DNA of 36,464 nt from Chlamydiota bacterium (lineage in GTDB: Bacteria; Chlamydiota; Chlamydiia; Chlamydiales; Rhabdochlamydiaceae). The translations under genes were made by a program, and so were the position numbers. The stretch covers positions 1-36,464 of the forward strand of contig JAAKFB010000001.1 of the NCBI GenBank assembly GCA_011065235.1, in the 5' to 3' direction. The notes under the pieces were generated by a model that did no database searches, had not been told where the DNA came from, and saw only the letters and a program-made list of their open reading frames with translations. Within the stretch, counting starts at the first letter, position 1. Each line of letters starts with the position of its first letter. This document shows positions 1 to 9,106 of the stretch, piece after piece.

Positions 1-194
1 CCTTTACGCTTAAGCTTAGGTATCCATTCTTTTTTCAGTCTCTCCATACATTGTTCATATTTATGTGTGATAATGTACGCCACTCTTCTCTTAAAATCCT
101 TGTCAATCTCATCGATATGAATATCGTTGCAAATAACTTTTTTCTTTATTGGAGACAAGTCCAAAACCTCTTCACCATCTACTGCAAATTTCAT
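1..194 (-). CDS. Conserved small phage protein, 3' end cut by the window
   Basis: The frame starts at an ATG at 194 behind AAGGAGAAAAAA and runs off the left edge without a stop, giving 64 codons of a longer protein. It begins MKFAVDGEEV, then has PIKKKVICNDIH, then a helical stretch with HKYEQCMERLKKEW. I recall this pattern (KKVI-NDIH followed by HKYEQC-ERLK-EW) from small phage proteins of unknown function encoded beside structural genes; this is memory, not a search. It lies directly downstream of the C1q-type fibre gene with its own ribosome site. Two shorter relatives of its N-terminus lie at 35909-36001 and 36012-36290. No function is known. Confidence 0.75.
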   Translation of the reverse strand, partial: MKFAVDGEEVLDLSPIKKKVICNDIHIDEIDKDFKRRVAYIITHKYEQCMERLKKEWIPKLKRK

Positions 195-204
195 TTTTTT
201 CTCC

Positions 205-2211
205 TTAACAAATTAGAGCTCCTGTCAAACAAGTATATCTAAATCCATTTCCACCTTGAATATCAATATCTTTTGTTGACCCGGATACAGCTACATTTAA
301 GTTCAATGTGTCAGCAGCATCCATATCAACGATTCTTGCAAATGAAAGATTTACACCTCCAGACTGAACTATTTGACCTGGATCAAACCTAACTGCTTGT
401 TGGTTAGTGTTGTTAGACATATCTAGTTGAATCAAGTAATCAGTATAAGATGTAGTTAGTTGTGTAACAGAAACTGTTCCCGACATCATATATTTTCCCG
501 TTACTGGTGCAGTAAATATTCCTGTTGATGCGTTAAAATCACTGTTTTGGTCCCATATTTCATTATCGAATAATATTAGGTATCCCGTTCCATCCCCCGT
601 GGCTGACAATACGGTCGCACTTAAAGATACCGCAAAACAAGGCTGAGATGCATTCGTCATTTCTCCTGCATCTGAAACGAACATTGTGCTTAACTTAACA
701 CCTTTGGCTCCATCATCTCCAATTACCACAGAATTAGCAGTGATATTAGAGCCAGCAGTCACATCTCCAACAGTAGGAGCTTGAAATGTTGGTGCAACAC
801 CGGCTCCATTAGAAGTAAGTACCTCAGTAGCCGTTCCTACCGCTGTAGAAGCAACAGCATTTGCAGAATCTCCTACTAGAACACCAAATTCAGTTAGTGC
901 ACTTACTGTTACTGCCGAGGTTCCGTTTCCTGTTAGAACGCCTGTAAGTGTGGTAGCTCCTGTCCCACCATTAGCTACGAGTACCGGTGAATCAAGGTTA
1001 ACGGTAACAACGGTAGTAGCTCCAGCAGTCGTTAGGCCAGTACCACCAAGAACGGACAAAGCATTTGCTGTTGCTGTTGCGGTCCCGCTATCGGTAGGGG
1101 CTGATGTTACGACTGCTACGGATTCAGCTGCTGTTAAGTGATAAAATTCGTTTGTTGTTCCGCCTTGGAGGGAAGATAAATTATTGTGATTGGTAACTAG
1201 AGCTCCCTGAAAAGAAGTATCATAAACGCTTTCTATAGATTCAACAGTGGCGGCACTTTCCTGGAAGACGAAACGACCCAAAAGAGTAGATTGAACTATA
1301 ATTCTATCTGGAGCTGTGGCAGGAACTGCCTCGGCTTCCGCAGCTGCTTCAGAAGTATATTGGTTTCTTCCGTATTGCATGGTTACGCCACCATCTAGCT
1401 CTAAGTAAAACCAAAGAACAGCCCATCTATTATTAGAAATAGTCGCTAATACACCACTGTTATCATCATATTTAGTGTTAGGCCATTGAGTTGCCGAAGC
1501 AACTTCGGTAAAACCACCACTCCCATCTCTAAAGTAAATATCAAATGACCCGGAAGACGAGGTATCTAGAGCTGAAATAGAAAACTTAGTGATTCTATCC
1601 CAAAGAGCACCAGCAGAAAGGGTGAAATTTCTCGTTCCTGATTCCCCAAGTATGAGGCCTCCTGTTCTTGCGTCTCTAGCGTCCGGTAAAGTTTCAAACA
1701 CTCTCTCAATCAGTTTGCCGACACCTTCAGATACTTTATGAGGAGCATTTTCAAAATGAAGAGTGGTAGCATCATTTACAACATTGCCTAGAGGAAACTC
1801 AGTATCTAAATTCCAAGAATATGAAGTTTTAACGACTACTTGAGGAGTACCGCTGTTGTATTCTATGCCCACATATCTAGCTGTATCTGTAGGAATAGCT
1901 GTGCCTGAGACGGCTGGCCAGTCAAACATGATTAATTCGGCAGTATCAGAGTTCGTAGCTCGAATCAATCCAGTCCCAGCAGCGACATCAAAAGTTTCAC
2001 CTCCGGCATCTGAAATAACACCTCCAGATTCCTGACCTGCTGACCCTAATACGTTGATGGATTCCTGTAGCGTGGAAAAAGTCGATCCTGTGATGAAAGA
2101 AACTGCTGCTGTTCCCACATCTTCAAATGTAGGAGCTACAGCGCCGCCATTGCTTCGAAGAACTTTAGTTCCTGTTCCACCGTCTTGTCCTAATGCGTTA
2201 TTTATTGCCAT
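205..2211 (-). CDS. Tail fibre with C-terminal C1q-like domain
   Basis: A 668-residue, Gly/Ser/Thr/Ala/Val-rich, cysteine-poor protein typical of trimeric beta-structured fibres. Around residue 345 it has the fibre motif NHNNLSSLQGGTTNEFYHLT, which I recognise from other phage fibres. It then has GGTG and LTSNG repeats. The last ~140 residues look like a C1q/TNF-type jelly roll: GDGTGYLILFDNEIWDQNSD, then FTAPVTGKYMMSGTVSV. In phages this domain is usually a trimeric receptor-binding head, so this is a good candidate for the adhesin; that role is inferred. The start ATG overlaps the previous stop (TAATG), so translation is coupled to the 2211-2738 gene. The 3' end (185-218) is a 34-bp sequence repeated at 36281-36314. 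Confidence 0.88.
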   Translation of the reverse strand: MAINNALGQDGGTGTKVLRSNGGAVAPTFEDVGTAAVSFITGSTFSTLQESINVLGSAGQESGGVISDAGGETFDVAAGTGLIRATNSDTAELIMFDWPAVSGTAIPTDTARYVGIEYNSGTPQVVVKTSYSWNLDTEFPLGNVVNDATTLHFENAPHKVSEGVGKLIERVFETLPDARDARTGGLILGESGTRNFTLSAGALWDRITKFSISALDTSSSGSFDIYFRDGSGGFTEVASATQWPNTKYDDNSGVLATISNNRWAVLWFYLELDGGVTMQYGRNQYTSEAAAEAEAVPATAPDRIIVQSTLLGRFVFQESAATVESIESVYDTSFQGALVTNHNNLSSLQGGTTNEFYHLTAAESVAVVTSAPTDSGTATATANALSVLGGTGLTTAGATTVVTVNLDSPVLVANGGTGATTLTGVLTGNGTSAVTVSALTEFGVLVGDSANAVASTAVGTATEVLTSNGAGVAPTFQAPTVGDVTAGSNITANSVVIGDDGAKGVKLSTMFVSDAGEMTNASQPCFAVSLSATVLSATGDGTGYLILFDNEIWDQNSDFNASTGIFTAPVTGKYMMSGTVSVTQLTTSYTDYLIQLDMSNNTNQQAVRFDPGQIVQSGGVNLSFARIVDMDAADTLNLNVAVSGSTKDIDIQGGNGFRYTCLTGALIC

Positions 2212-2738
2212 TAAACCACCGTAAAGTTACCCGAGGAGTCCAAAACGGCCCAATCGGTGTTTGCTGTTATACATACTAACTCAAGAGCTGCATATTGCTC
2301 AATTGCTGTGAGACTTCCTCCGACTCCGGTCGTGGTATCTGATGAAATGTAATGGATCGTCTGGCCTGCATTCTGAGCTATCTTGTATAGGCCGGCACCC
2401 TTTCCTATTACCTGAACTACCTCACCAATGGAAGCCGTTGCAGGGAGAGTTAGAGTGACTAACCCAGCATTGTTAGCAATGTAACCATTTTCAACGGCCA
2501 TCGATTGGCTTGTTCCAGTTACTTCATTCCATGTGAACCCACCAGCTGACGATGTAATTGTAACCGTGGAACCAGTTGCTGATGTGGCGATTCCAGCCCC
2601 ACCAGAAAAAGTAATTACTCCCGGGATAGTTGGGTTTGCAGTCCCAGAATCAGAATCAAATTCAATAGATGCAGTGCCAGTTCCTGGTCCTACAGTGTAG
2701 TCGAGCTCACCGGTGAATGGATTGTATTTATATGCCAT
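2211..2738 (-). CDS. Short tail-fibre-like protein
   Basis: 175 residues starting MAYKYNPFTGELDYTVGPG, a phrase I associate with short phage fibre or fibre-adaptor proteins. Residues ~27-65 carry the module DSGTANPTIPGV followed by GGAGIATSATGSTVTIT, which also occurs in the fibre at 35002-35922 and, more loosely, in the 2-6 kb fibres. The C-terminal half is a beta-rich domain (LVTLTLPATASIGEVVQVIG, then TAIEQYAALELV). It has a good ribosome site (AGGGATAAAATG) and a stop that overlaps the next start. Probably a virion fibre component; partner and receptor are unknown. Confidence 0.8.
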   Translation of the reverse strand: MAYKYNPFTGELDYTVGPGTGTASIEFDSDSGTANPTIPGVITFSGGAGIATSATGSTVTITSSAGGFTWNEVTGTSQSMAVENGYIANNAGLVTLTLPATASIGEVVQVIGKGAGLYKIAQNAGQTIHYISSDTTTGVGGSLTAIEQYAALELVCITANTDWAVLDSSGNFTVV

Positions 2739-2746
2739 TTTATCCC

Positions 2747-3301
2747 TTAGCTGTACGTTTTCTGTAAAACAGTTCCATATACCACCGTACCAGCTGAAGA
2801 GTAGGCAGTAAACGCAGTCGAATCGATTCCGGAAAGCTCAAATGTGGTTCCTACTAGACTTGCAACTGTGTAAATGTTAGATCCATCAAAATTTACTTCA
2901 GTCATTCCTGCAACCCCTTGAATGACGATTAAATCGCCATTGGCAAGTGTACCAGCTGACGACACTGTTACTGCGGCATCACTAGCTTGGGTGATATTTG
3001 TGATCGTTAAATCGCTTACTGTAGACCACACAAATTCATAGTCTGTTGATGCATTGCTGATATCATTTTCAGCCCATGTGAGGCTTGTGACGCTATTCAA
3101 GGAGTCATATTGAATTTTACGCAGTTGCCACTTAGGCTCGCTTACTGTTACCCCCGCAATCGCTCGACCTAGAAATATTGCGTTTCCTGAAGTATCGTTG
3201 ATAGTCCGTAATGCGACTTCACTATCCTGTACAATCAACTCACGTCGATCACGTTCACCAAATTTGAAAGGTCGATTAGCTCTTTGTCTACTTACAACCA
3301 T
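2747..3301 (-). CDS. Structural protein with an FCCH-like beta module
   Basis: 184 residues. The first ~95 are a basic, unrecognised domain (SRQRANRPFKFGERDRRELI). Residues ~98-175 form a beta module: ITNITQASDAAVTVSSAGTL, then GDLIVIQGVAGMTEVNFDGS, then TFELSGIDSTAFTAYSSAGT. The same module appears twice in the nozzle protein (10934-13048) and once in the protein at 15060-15662. Database tools often label it ubiquitin-activating E1 FCCH-like, although in phages it is a structural insert. Ribosome site AGGAAGAGATCATG. Probably a virion protein near the fibres. Confidence 0.78.
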   Translation of the reverse strand: MVVSRQRANRPFKFGERDRRELIVQDSEVALRTINDTSGNAIFLGRAIAGVTVSEPKWQLRKIQYDSLNSVTSLTWAENDISNASTDYEFVWSTVSDLTITNITQASDAAVTVSSAGTLANGDLIVIQGVAGMTEVNFDGSNIYTVASLVGTTFELSGIDSTAFTAYSSAGTVVYGTVLQKTYS

Positions 3302-3322
3302 GATCTCTTCCTTGTGATAGAT

Positions 3323-3350
3323 ACATAGGCAGCACTAAGGCTGCCTATGT
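3323..3350 (-). promoter_or_regulatory. Perfect 11-bp intergenic hairpin
   Basis: ACATAGGCAGC (3323-3333) pairs exactly with GCTGCCTATGT (3340-3350) around a 6-nt loop. It lies between the genes at 3359-3556 and 2747-3301. There is no T-run on the minus side, so it is not a classical terminator for the operon. An RNA-processing or stability element, or a weak terminator, would fit. Confidence 0.55.
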
Positions 3351-3358
3351 TCTGAGTT

Positions 3359-3556
3359 TTACTTTGACTTATCTTTTTTTTCATCTTTAGTTTTCTTGTT
3401 TTTTTCGTGATGTTCGTTGATCAATCTAACAATTTCATCCATGAACGCACCCACTACTTCGTAGGCTTCCCCCAATGGAGCACTTACAGGCATTGAGAAT
3501 CTGTAAATTCTGTCTTCTTTCTCAACTTCAAGTACAATGTCATTTTTTGCTTTCAT
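3359..3556 (-). CDS. Small charged protein of unknown function
   Basis: 65 residues starting MKAKNDIVLEVEKEDRIYRF. The first part is beta-like, residues ~28-50 are helical (GEAYEVVGAFMDEIVRLINE), and the tail is strongly Lys/Glu/Asp-rich. I chose the ATG at 3556 rather than one 87 nt upstream because the longer version would overlap the 3' end of the big fibre gene, and its extra residues look like out-of-frame translation. The ribosome site is weak (AAGGG). A fibre chaperone or assembly factor is possible from its place beside fibre genes, but nothing in the sequence shows it. Confidence 0.65.
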   Translation of the reverse strand: MKAKNDIVLEVEKEDRIYRFSMPVSAPLGEAYEVVGAFMDEIVRLINEHHEKNKKTKDEKKDKSK

Positions 3557-3581
3557 AAATAAGCCCTTTTTTTTCGGATCC

Positions 3582-5981
3582 TTATGCTTGGAACCCACAT
3601 TTCCACGATACAATGTTAACCACTCCCGGTGAAGTCGCTCCATGAATCAAGTGGATGAATGGTACCACAACATCAGCACTATCGAAAGTATAAGTTGGAG
3701 CTGCAGTAGCTGCGCTTCCAGCTACTTCAAATGTTACAACTCCTGCCGAACTTACCAAAACTTTAAGAGTCTGAGCTGTTCCATCTCCACCCCAAGCATC
3801 AGTGGTATTTGTTGCAGTCTGTCCAGTGCTGTTCAGCTCATCTAAGATGACAACTTCTGTGGAAGATGTTGCTTGGTTAAGACCGATCGCACAATAATCC
3901 GTGTAATTGGCAAATGTTGCATTGTTAGCTTCTACTTTTCTAAATCCGATCATGTACGGATCCCCACCAGTCATATCTCCTACATACAACCTAACCTCTA
4001 AGAAGAAAGCCAGTGCTGTGTTAACGACGAATGCGGTTCTTGAGTTGGTTCTAGCAGCACCTAGGTTGTATTCAAAACCTTCTGTTGCTGTGAGATCTCC
4101 AGAAATCAGCATTCCATTAGCGTCCATGATAGGCTTGATGATTGATTGACCACCACCCAAGATGAACTGTTCCATCATGAAACCTTGTTGGCAACTTATG
4201 ATATTCAGATCTCCTGTAGCTCCTGTTGGAGCAACACCTGTATTAAGGGCCGATCCTGAGGTAGGAGCCATTGAAAATGTGATGTCATCTCCACTGGCAT
4301 CTAAGAATTCGGCATTAATCTCTTTAACAGTACCAGTGAAAGAGATATCTCCTGTACCAGCAAGTAGAGACAATGAAGCGACTCCGTTTGAGGTCCCGAT
4401 CGTTACAACGTTGGCCACAGCCCCGTCAGCAATATTTACTGCTTTTGCCGAAGTAGCACCACCAGCGATATTGACTGTTGTCGCACCTTCACCAGATCCA
4501 ATTTGGACAATATTCGTGCCTGAGGAATCGCCTAGGGTCATTGTTCCAGTCTGAGCGGTTCCACCAATTGTTATTGTTCCACTAGTTGTTGAAGCACCGA
4601 CAGTGTAAGTGGATGTTGCTGCACCATTAAGAGTGTAGTTGCCTGTTCCAACCAAAAGGTCAAGTGACGATGCAGCATTTGATGAACCGATCGTGACCAC
4701 ATTATCAATAGCTCCTGAACCAATATTAACAGCATTTGCTCCCGTTCCTCCTGTTGCGATGTTTACAGTTGTAGCCCCAGTACCAATACCTAAGTTTAGG
4801 TTCATTGTTCCGGAACTTGTACCAATCACTAGGTTTCCTGTTTGAGCAGTTCCTCCGATTGTGATTGTTCCTGATGTTGCACTTGCTCCAACTGTATATG
4901 TGGTGGTTGCAGCTCCGTCTAGAGTGAAGTTACCTGTTCCAGCCAATAGGTCAAGTGAAGCGGCTGCTGAAGCACTCCCGATCGTGACAAGATTAGCTAC
5001 CGCACCATCTGCAATATTTACTACTTTAGCGTTGGTGGCTCCTCCAGCTATATTAACAGTAGTTGCGCCTTCACCAGACCCAATCTGTACGATATTTGTT
5101 CCCGAAGAGTCTCCTAGGGTCATGGTCCCTGTTTGTGCTGTTCCGCCGATCGAAATGGTACCTGAGGTAAGAGTTGTCCCAACTGTCATCGTTGTTGTAG
5201 CAGCACCATCTAAAGTAAAATTCCCTGTTCCAGCTAGAAGATCAAGAGAAGCAGCACCAGTTATGCTACCGATCGTGACGGTGTGCGCAGCAGCTGAATC
5301 AGCAATGCCAACGGCTCTGGCTGTTGTTCCGACACCAAGGTTTACTGCATCTCCTGAGTTGTCTGAACCCAAGTTAAGAGCTGCCCCAGCTGTTTCAATT
5401 GTTGCGCTGGCACTAGCTGTTAGAAGACCTGTGAAGGTGACGGCGCCCATTGTCAATCCACCATTTGAATCAACAGCAAATTGTTCTACATCAGCGCTGT
5501 CTGTAACAGAAAGTTTGTTAGATCCAGCAGCATCACCAAGTTTTATGACAACATCTTGTCCAGATGGAGCCGTTATATCCACATCAACACCGCCAGCAGC
5601 TGTGTAAAGAGGGCACGTTACTGAGGTGGCCACAGTGATCGCAGCATCAAGGTTGAAGGTAATGACATTTGTCGCTCCAGCAGTCGTTATGTTCGTTCCA
5701 CCAGTCATGACAATGTTGCCAGATGAAGGTGATCGATTTCCTCCGCTATCACCTGAAATAGTATCAACATCAGATGCGCCAGGTGCCATTGCGTTCCAAG
5801 TAGCGGAACCTGATGCTTTTTTTGCTAAAATGTACGAAAGGCCGTTGGTAGTGTCTAACCAAACTTGACCTAAAGGAAATTTGATGTCAGTTGATGCCGG
5901 GGCAGCAGCTGCCTTAATAGGAAGTGGTAGAATTTCTACGATTCCTGTAGGAAATGAATAGGCTGATTCAAGATTTGCCAT
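3582..5981 (-). CDS. Long tail fibre with 97-residue internal repeats
   Basis: 799 residues. Residues ~30-115 resemble the N-terminal part of the fibre at 35002-35922 (FPLGQVWLDTTNGLSYIL, then GGTNITTAGAT). Residues ~262-552 are three tandem 97-residue repeats built from strands such as SGTITIGGTAQTGTMTLG, GATTVNIAGGAT and SLDLLAGTGNFTLDGAA, preceded by a partial unit at ~205-261. This would suit a beta-helical shaft. The last ~240 residues, without repeats, look like a beta-sandwich tip (FFLEVRLYVGDMTGGDPYMI). Ribosome site AGGAGCACCCATCAATG. Attachment or receptor binding is inferred from architecture. Confidence 0.87.
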   Translation of the reverse strand: MANLESAYSFPTGIVEILPLPIKAAAAPASTDIKFPLGQVWLDTTNGLSYILAKKASGSATWNAMAPGASDVDTISGDSGGNRSPSSGNIVMTGGTNITTAGATNVITFNLDAAITVATSVTCPLYTAAGGVDVDITAPSGQDVVIKLGDAAGSNKLSVTDSADVEQFAVDSNGGLTMGAVTFTGLLTASASATIETAGAALNLGSDNSGDAVNLGVGTTARAVGIADSAAAHTVTIGSITGAASLDLLAGTGNFTLDGAATTTMTVGTTLTSGTISIGGTAQTGTMTLGDSSGTNIVQIGSGEGATTVNIAGGATNAKVVNIADGAVANLVTIGSASAAASLDLLAGTGNFTLDGAATTTYTVGASATSGTITIGGTAQTGNLVIGTSSGTMNLNLGIGTGATTVNIATGGTGANAVNIGSGAIDNVVTIGSSNAASSLDLLVGTGNYTLNGAATSTYTVGASTTSGTITIGGTAQTGTMTLGDSSGTNIVQIGSGEGATTVNIAGGATSAKAVNIADGAVANVVTIGTSNGVASLSLLAGTGDISFTGTVKEINAEFLDASGDDITFSMAPTSGSALNTGVAPTGATGDLNIISCQQGFMMEQFILGGGQSIIKPIMDANGMLISGDLTATEGFEYNLGAARTNSRTAFVVNTALAFFLEVRLYVGDMTGGDPYMIGFRKVEANNATFANYTDYCAIGLNQATSSTEVVILDELNSTGQTATNTTDAWGGDGTAQTLKVLVSSAGVVTFEVAGSAATAAPTYTFDSADVVVPFIHLIHGATSPGVVNIVSWKCGFQA
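4326..5198 (-). repeat. Three tandem 291-bp coding repeats in the fibre gene
   Basis: The DNA encodes three in-frame 97-residue units plus a partial fourth upstream. Units 1 and 3 are the closest pair (both have GTMTLGDSSGTNIVQIGSGE). The middle unit differs over about 20 residues, which suggests unequal exchange followed by divergence. Repeats of this kind let the shaft change length by recombination. Confidence 0.8.
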
Positions 5982-6160
5982 TGATGGGTGCTCCTAAAAT
6001 ATATCCTCTAGTGAATCCTAAAGTGGTTCTGATCCGCTAGAAGTAGTTCATATATTTTCTGGCAATCTCGCAGACTGCCTCTTATCCGAGAAATTCAGAA
6101 AGAACTCTCGGGATGTATCCCTACGATCATTCTATACCATAGAGATTTTTTTATCTTGTG
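5982..6160 (-). promoter_or_regulatory. Intergenic region with a possible promoter for the fibre genes
   Basis: This 179-nt gap is one of the largest in the late operon. Minus-strand GGTATAGAATG at 6128-6138 resembles a -10 region. The small hairpins GGGAT/ATCCC and GGCA/TGCC also lie here. I see no clear -35 box and no coding frame. A separate promoter or processing site ahead of the long fibre is plausible but weak. Confidence 0.3.
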
Positions 6161-7600
6161 CTATGAAGAATTCTTTTCCTCTTCTTTCAAGATTGCTTCA
6201 AAATCTTCCATATCCATCCCAGACAGCTTGATAGCAGCCTCAGCATCAATGGAGGAGACATAATTTAAGATTTGATCGTAGACTTTTTTTGCGATTGCCG
6301 GTTTGTTTCTTTTTACTCCGTTGAGAAATCGTCTTGATAGATTTTTCATCTTAGGATTAACAATCATTTCACGTGCAAGAATTCTTGCTCCTAATGGTCC
6401 AAGAAGTTTTTTTAACAGGGGGTAATTTCCAGTAGTGATACCCGATATCAGCATTCCTTTCTCGCCCTTTGTGATGAATTTTTCGATCATATCAGGTCCC
6501 ATTCTTTCAGCAAGTTTGGAAAAGTTTCCATATAGCTTATTGGTAGTGATGAAATCGGCTCCTAATTCAGGTGATAACTCTCTTAAAGCATCTCCAAGAG
6601 GACCTTTTAATCTCCCTAATCCAGCTTCTCCTTTATTTATATAATAATTTAACTTTTGCCAGAAATTCATTATATTTTTCCCGGTCATCTCTGTAGCTAA
6701 AAAATCGTTAAAGTCTTGTTGAACTCTCATTCTAGTTTCAGCAGGCATTTCTGATAATTCAGTTGAGATCTTATTGATCAATTTTGATTGTTGAACTCCA
6801 CTCATTGGCTTTTGTGCCTCAGGTGAGGCTTTTAGGACATCCCAGACTTTTCCAAGGGCTTGATATGCCTTATCAAATAACCTAGATGCTCTTGATCCTT
6901 TTGACGCAATATCTGCAGCAAAATCTTGGATCATACTTTCGTCTCTGATCATCAAATTTAATTGCTCTTCAGGAATTCCTTTTTCTCGAGCAAACGTCTT
7001 TAAGGCTTCTTCCTCAACAGCTTTCTCAGTTTTGAAAAGCTTAGTAGGGATTTTTTCTACGTTTGCAAGACCAACTTTTTCAATGACCTTTTTCATAAGG
7101 GGGCTTGATTCTTCGAGACGCTTTGGAATGCCGGTTGCTCTAAGTCCTACTTTAGCAAGTGAAGGACCTGCTAAACCCACCATTTCGGCTATATTTTGTG
7201 CTGTTTCCCCACCGCCAAGCTCTTTCACAGTTTGTCCGGCAGCTCCTGCTGATAAAGATTGAACAGCCGCTTGAGCAGGTTTTCCACCTGGAAAAGCCAT
7301 TATCGTAGGAAATATTTCACCTCCTGTTTCTGTCAAACCGCTTAAAAAATCTTGTTCTACAGGTAAATATTCGTCTAATAGCATTTGCCTCGTGTCGGCT
7401 TCCTCTTCCTCCGCTTCTTCTCCTATTTGAAGGGGACTCATCGTCCTTCCAAGAGCATGAACACCTTTTAGCAATCCTCTAGCACCTGCAGTAGGGATAG
7501 ATTGGTACCACGGTATTGCAGGAGGACCCTCGGGTAATCCTGTTGCCCATTCAGCATATTCTAATTCTTCTTCTGTAGGATCAAACTTAGAATTTGCCAT
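6161..7600 (-). CDS. Probable internal (ejection-type) virion protein
   Basis: 479 residues, mostly helical. The N-terminus is acidic (DPTEEELEYAEW). Residues ~35-150 contain Gly/Ala-rich amphipathic stretches (GGKPAQAAVQSLSAGAAGQT), followed by long charged helices (KVIEKVGLANVEKIPTKLFK). The basic patch RRFLNGVKRNKPAIAKKVYD precedes an acidic end. Long helical proteins of this type, encoded after the nozzle gene in podovirus-like phages, are usually packaged inside the capsid and ejected with the DNA; that role is inferred from position and composition. Ribosome site AGGAGAGTAAAAAATG. No enzymatic motif is visible. Confidence 0.7.
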   Translation of the reverse strand: MANSKFDPTEEELEYAEWATGLPEGPPAIPWYQSIPTAGARGLLKGVHALGRTMSPLQIGEEAEEEEADTRQMLLDEYLPVEQDFLSGLTETGGEIFPTIMAFPGGKPAQAAVQSLSAGAAGQTVKELGGGETAQNIAEMVGLAGPSLAKVGLRATGIPKRLEESSPLMKKVIEKVGLANVEKIPTKLFKTEKAVEEEALKTFAREKGIPEEQLNLMIRDESMIQDFAADIASKGSRASRLFDKAYQALGKVWDVLKASPEAQKPMSGVQQSKLINKISTELSEMPAETRMRVQQDFNDFLATEMTGKNIMNFWQKLNYYINKGEAGLGRLKGPLGDALRELSPELGADFITTNKLYGNFSKLAERMGPDMIEKFITKGEKGMLISGITTGNYPLLKKLLGPLGARILAREMIVNPKMKNLSRRFLNGVKRNKPAIAKKVYDQILNYVSSIDAEAAIKLSGMDMEDFEAILKEEEKNSS

Positions 7601-7603
7601 TTT

Positions 7604-9106
7604 TTACTCTCCTTCATCTTTATATCGCGTCCATCTCTTAATGTTCTCCACTTGAGAAATCGAATACCCAAGTTTTTTAGCATTACGAACAGCTTTACTC
7701 ATGTCACCCTTGTATTTATGAACGAGTGCACCCAACGTATTTTTTGTAAGTTGTGTTCCAGGAGTAACTTTATCCCCAGCATGGTCTAGAATCCATTTAT
7801 CGCCTTTTTCTTCTTCATACAACTCACGTGTTTTGTAGGAAGTCTCAGTCAGAATATTTCTGTGAATATTTTCTGTAGCTTCGTAGGCTCTATCTTCGAT
7901 GTCATTTCGTTCGTAACCAAAATCTATCATATCTTGTTTGGCTATCCGTTGATATGCCTCGGTATATGCCTTGTCAAGAGCAAGTTCACCTGCAAGCATC
8001 GCATTTTTTGTTAATGCTGAATATAGAGGGTCTCCAACTTCAGATGCAAGAGATGCGATTCTTTGTTCCAACCATTGATTTTGCGCTTTGGCAGAAACTT
8101 TTTCCATATTCCCAAAGAAAAAAGTCTTTCCAGATTGGCTAAGCATAGTACCTGCAGAGTTCATTAATTCAGGAAGATCTAATTTTTTTGATACATTAGC
8201 CCAGGATATAGGTCCTGTTTCTCCTGATTCAATAGCTATTTTTGACGTCATCAATGCACTTTCTTTACCTCTAAGAGATCTTCTCAACGCATTAAATTCA
8301 TCTCTAGATTTTTGTGCGCCTTTGGCATGGAAAGTTCTATCAGCTGCGAAACGAGAGTGGTCTAATTTTCTTTTTTCTAATTCTGCCGCACCTCCTCTCC
8401 TAATTCTTTCTGTAGGAGCTGCTTGTGTTGCCACTAATTGGTCTTCGGTCATATCGCCAAATATACTTTTTTGTGGAGCAATCTGAGGTTGAGCTACAGG
8501 CTCTTGAGGCTGTTGAGCTTGCTGTTGGGGTTGTGGTTCAAGAAATTGTGGTACATCTGGTTGTTGTTCGGGCTGAAGAAATTGAGGCAGACCTTGTTGT
8601 TGAGTGGGAGATTGAAGAAATTGTGGTAGATCTCGTTGTATTTGAGGTTGTTCGAATTGAGGTTGTTCACCACTTGGAGGAGGAACCGCAGGTGCTCCAG
8701 GAGATGCACCTTGAGGAATACCCATACCCTGCATATATTCCTTTTCACGTTGAGATTCTAAGGATGATTTCATTTGAGATTCCATGAAAGAGTGTTCGGC
8801 CTTCACATAGTCAAGAGGTACTCCAGCTTCAATAGCTTTATTCAACGCTGATACCACTTGAATGGAAGAAGGATTTGGGCCCAATGAAGCTATTGTCTCC
8901 TTGAGAATTGATCCATATTTTTGAGTTTGCTCAAATTGAAGACGACTCTTTTTTTTAAGATCTTCCTCTTCTTCCCCTCTTATTTTTTGCCGTAGATCTT
9001 CTTTTTGCTGTGTCTGCACTCGTTGTCCAAGAGCTGTTGAGAGCGCTGAACCAGCTCCCGTGATTCCTTCCGCTAATCCTGAAAGATCTCGTGTAACTAA
9101 TACCAT
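7604..9106 (-). CDS. Probable internal virion protein with a Gln/Pro-rich linker
   Basis: 500 residues in three parts. Residues 1-125 are helical with the acidic/basic stretch KIRGEEEEDLKKKSRL. Residues ~130-220 are a low-complexity Gln/Pro region with repeated PQFLQ or PQFLE blocks. Residues ~230-500 are helical again and resemble coiled-coil ejection proteins (ALTKNAMLAGELALDKAYTE). Its start overlaps the previous stop by one base (TAATG). With the genes at 6161-7600 and 9106-9921 it makes a three-gene set where podovirus-like phages carry internal core proteins. The exact role is not visible. Confidence 0.68.
   Translation of the reverse strand: MVLVTRDLSGLAEGITGAGSALSTALGQRVQTQQKEDLRQKIRGEEEEDLKKKSRLQFEQTQKYGSILKETIASLGPNPSSIQVVSALNKAIEAGVPLDYVKAEHSFMESQMKSSLESQREKEYMQGMGIPQGASPGAPAVPPPSGEQPQFEQPQIQRDLPQFLQSPTQQQGLPQFLQPEQQPDVPQFLEPQPQQQAQQPQEPVAQPQIAPQKSIFGDMTEDQLVATQAAPTERIRRGGAAELEKRKLDHSRFAADRTFHAKGAQKSRDEFNALRRSLRGKESALMTSKIAIESGETGPISWANVSKKLDLPELMNSAGTMLSQSGKTFFFGNMEKVSAKAQNQWLEQRIASLASEVGDPLYSALTKNAMLAGELALDKAYTEAYQRIAKQDMIDFGYERNDIEDRAYEATENIHRNILTETSYKTRELYEEEKGDKWILDHAGDKVTPGTQLTKNTLGALVHKYKGDMSKAVRNAKKLGYSISQVENIKRWTRYKDEGE

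Noticed and set aside
4861..5607. Long plus-strand frame opposite the fibre repeats
   Set aside because: A Val/Pro/Ala-rich reading of the repeat DNA; the fibre on the other strand explains it.
205..5981. Diversity-generating retroelement for fibre variation
   Set aside because: No reverse transcriptase and no template/variable repeat pair; the repeats here are in-frame domain copies.
8425..8787. Plus-strand Val/Glu-rich frame in the Gln/Pro linker region
   Set aside because: It is the complement of the Gln/Pro codons of the minus gene; composition is an artefact.
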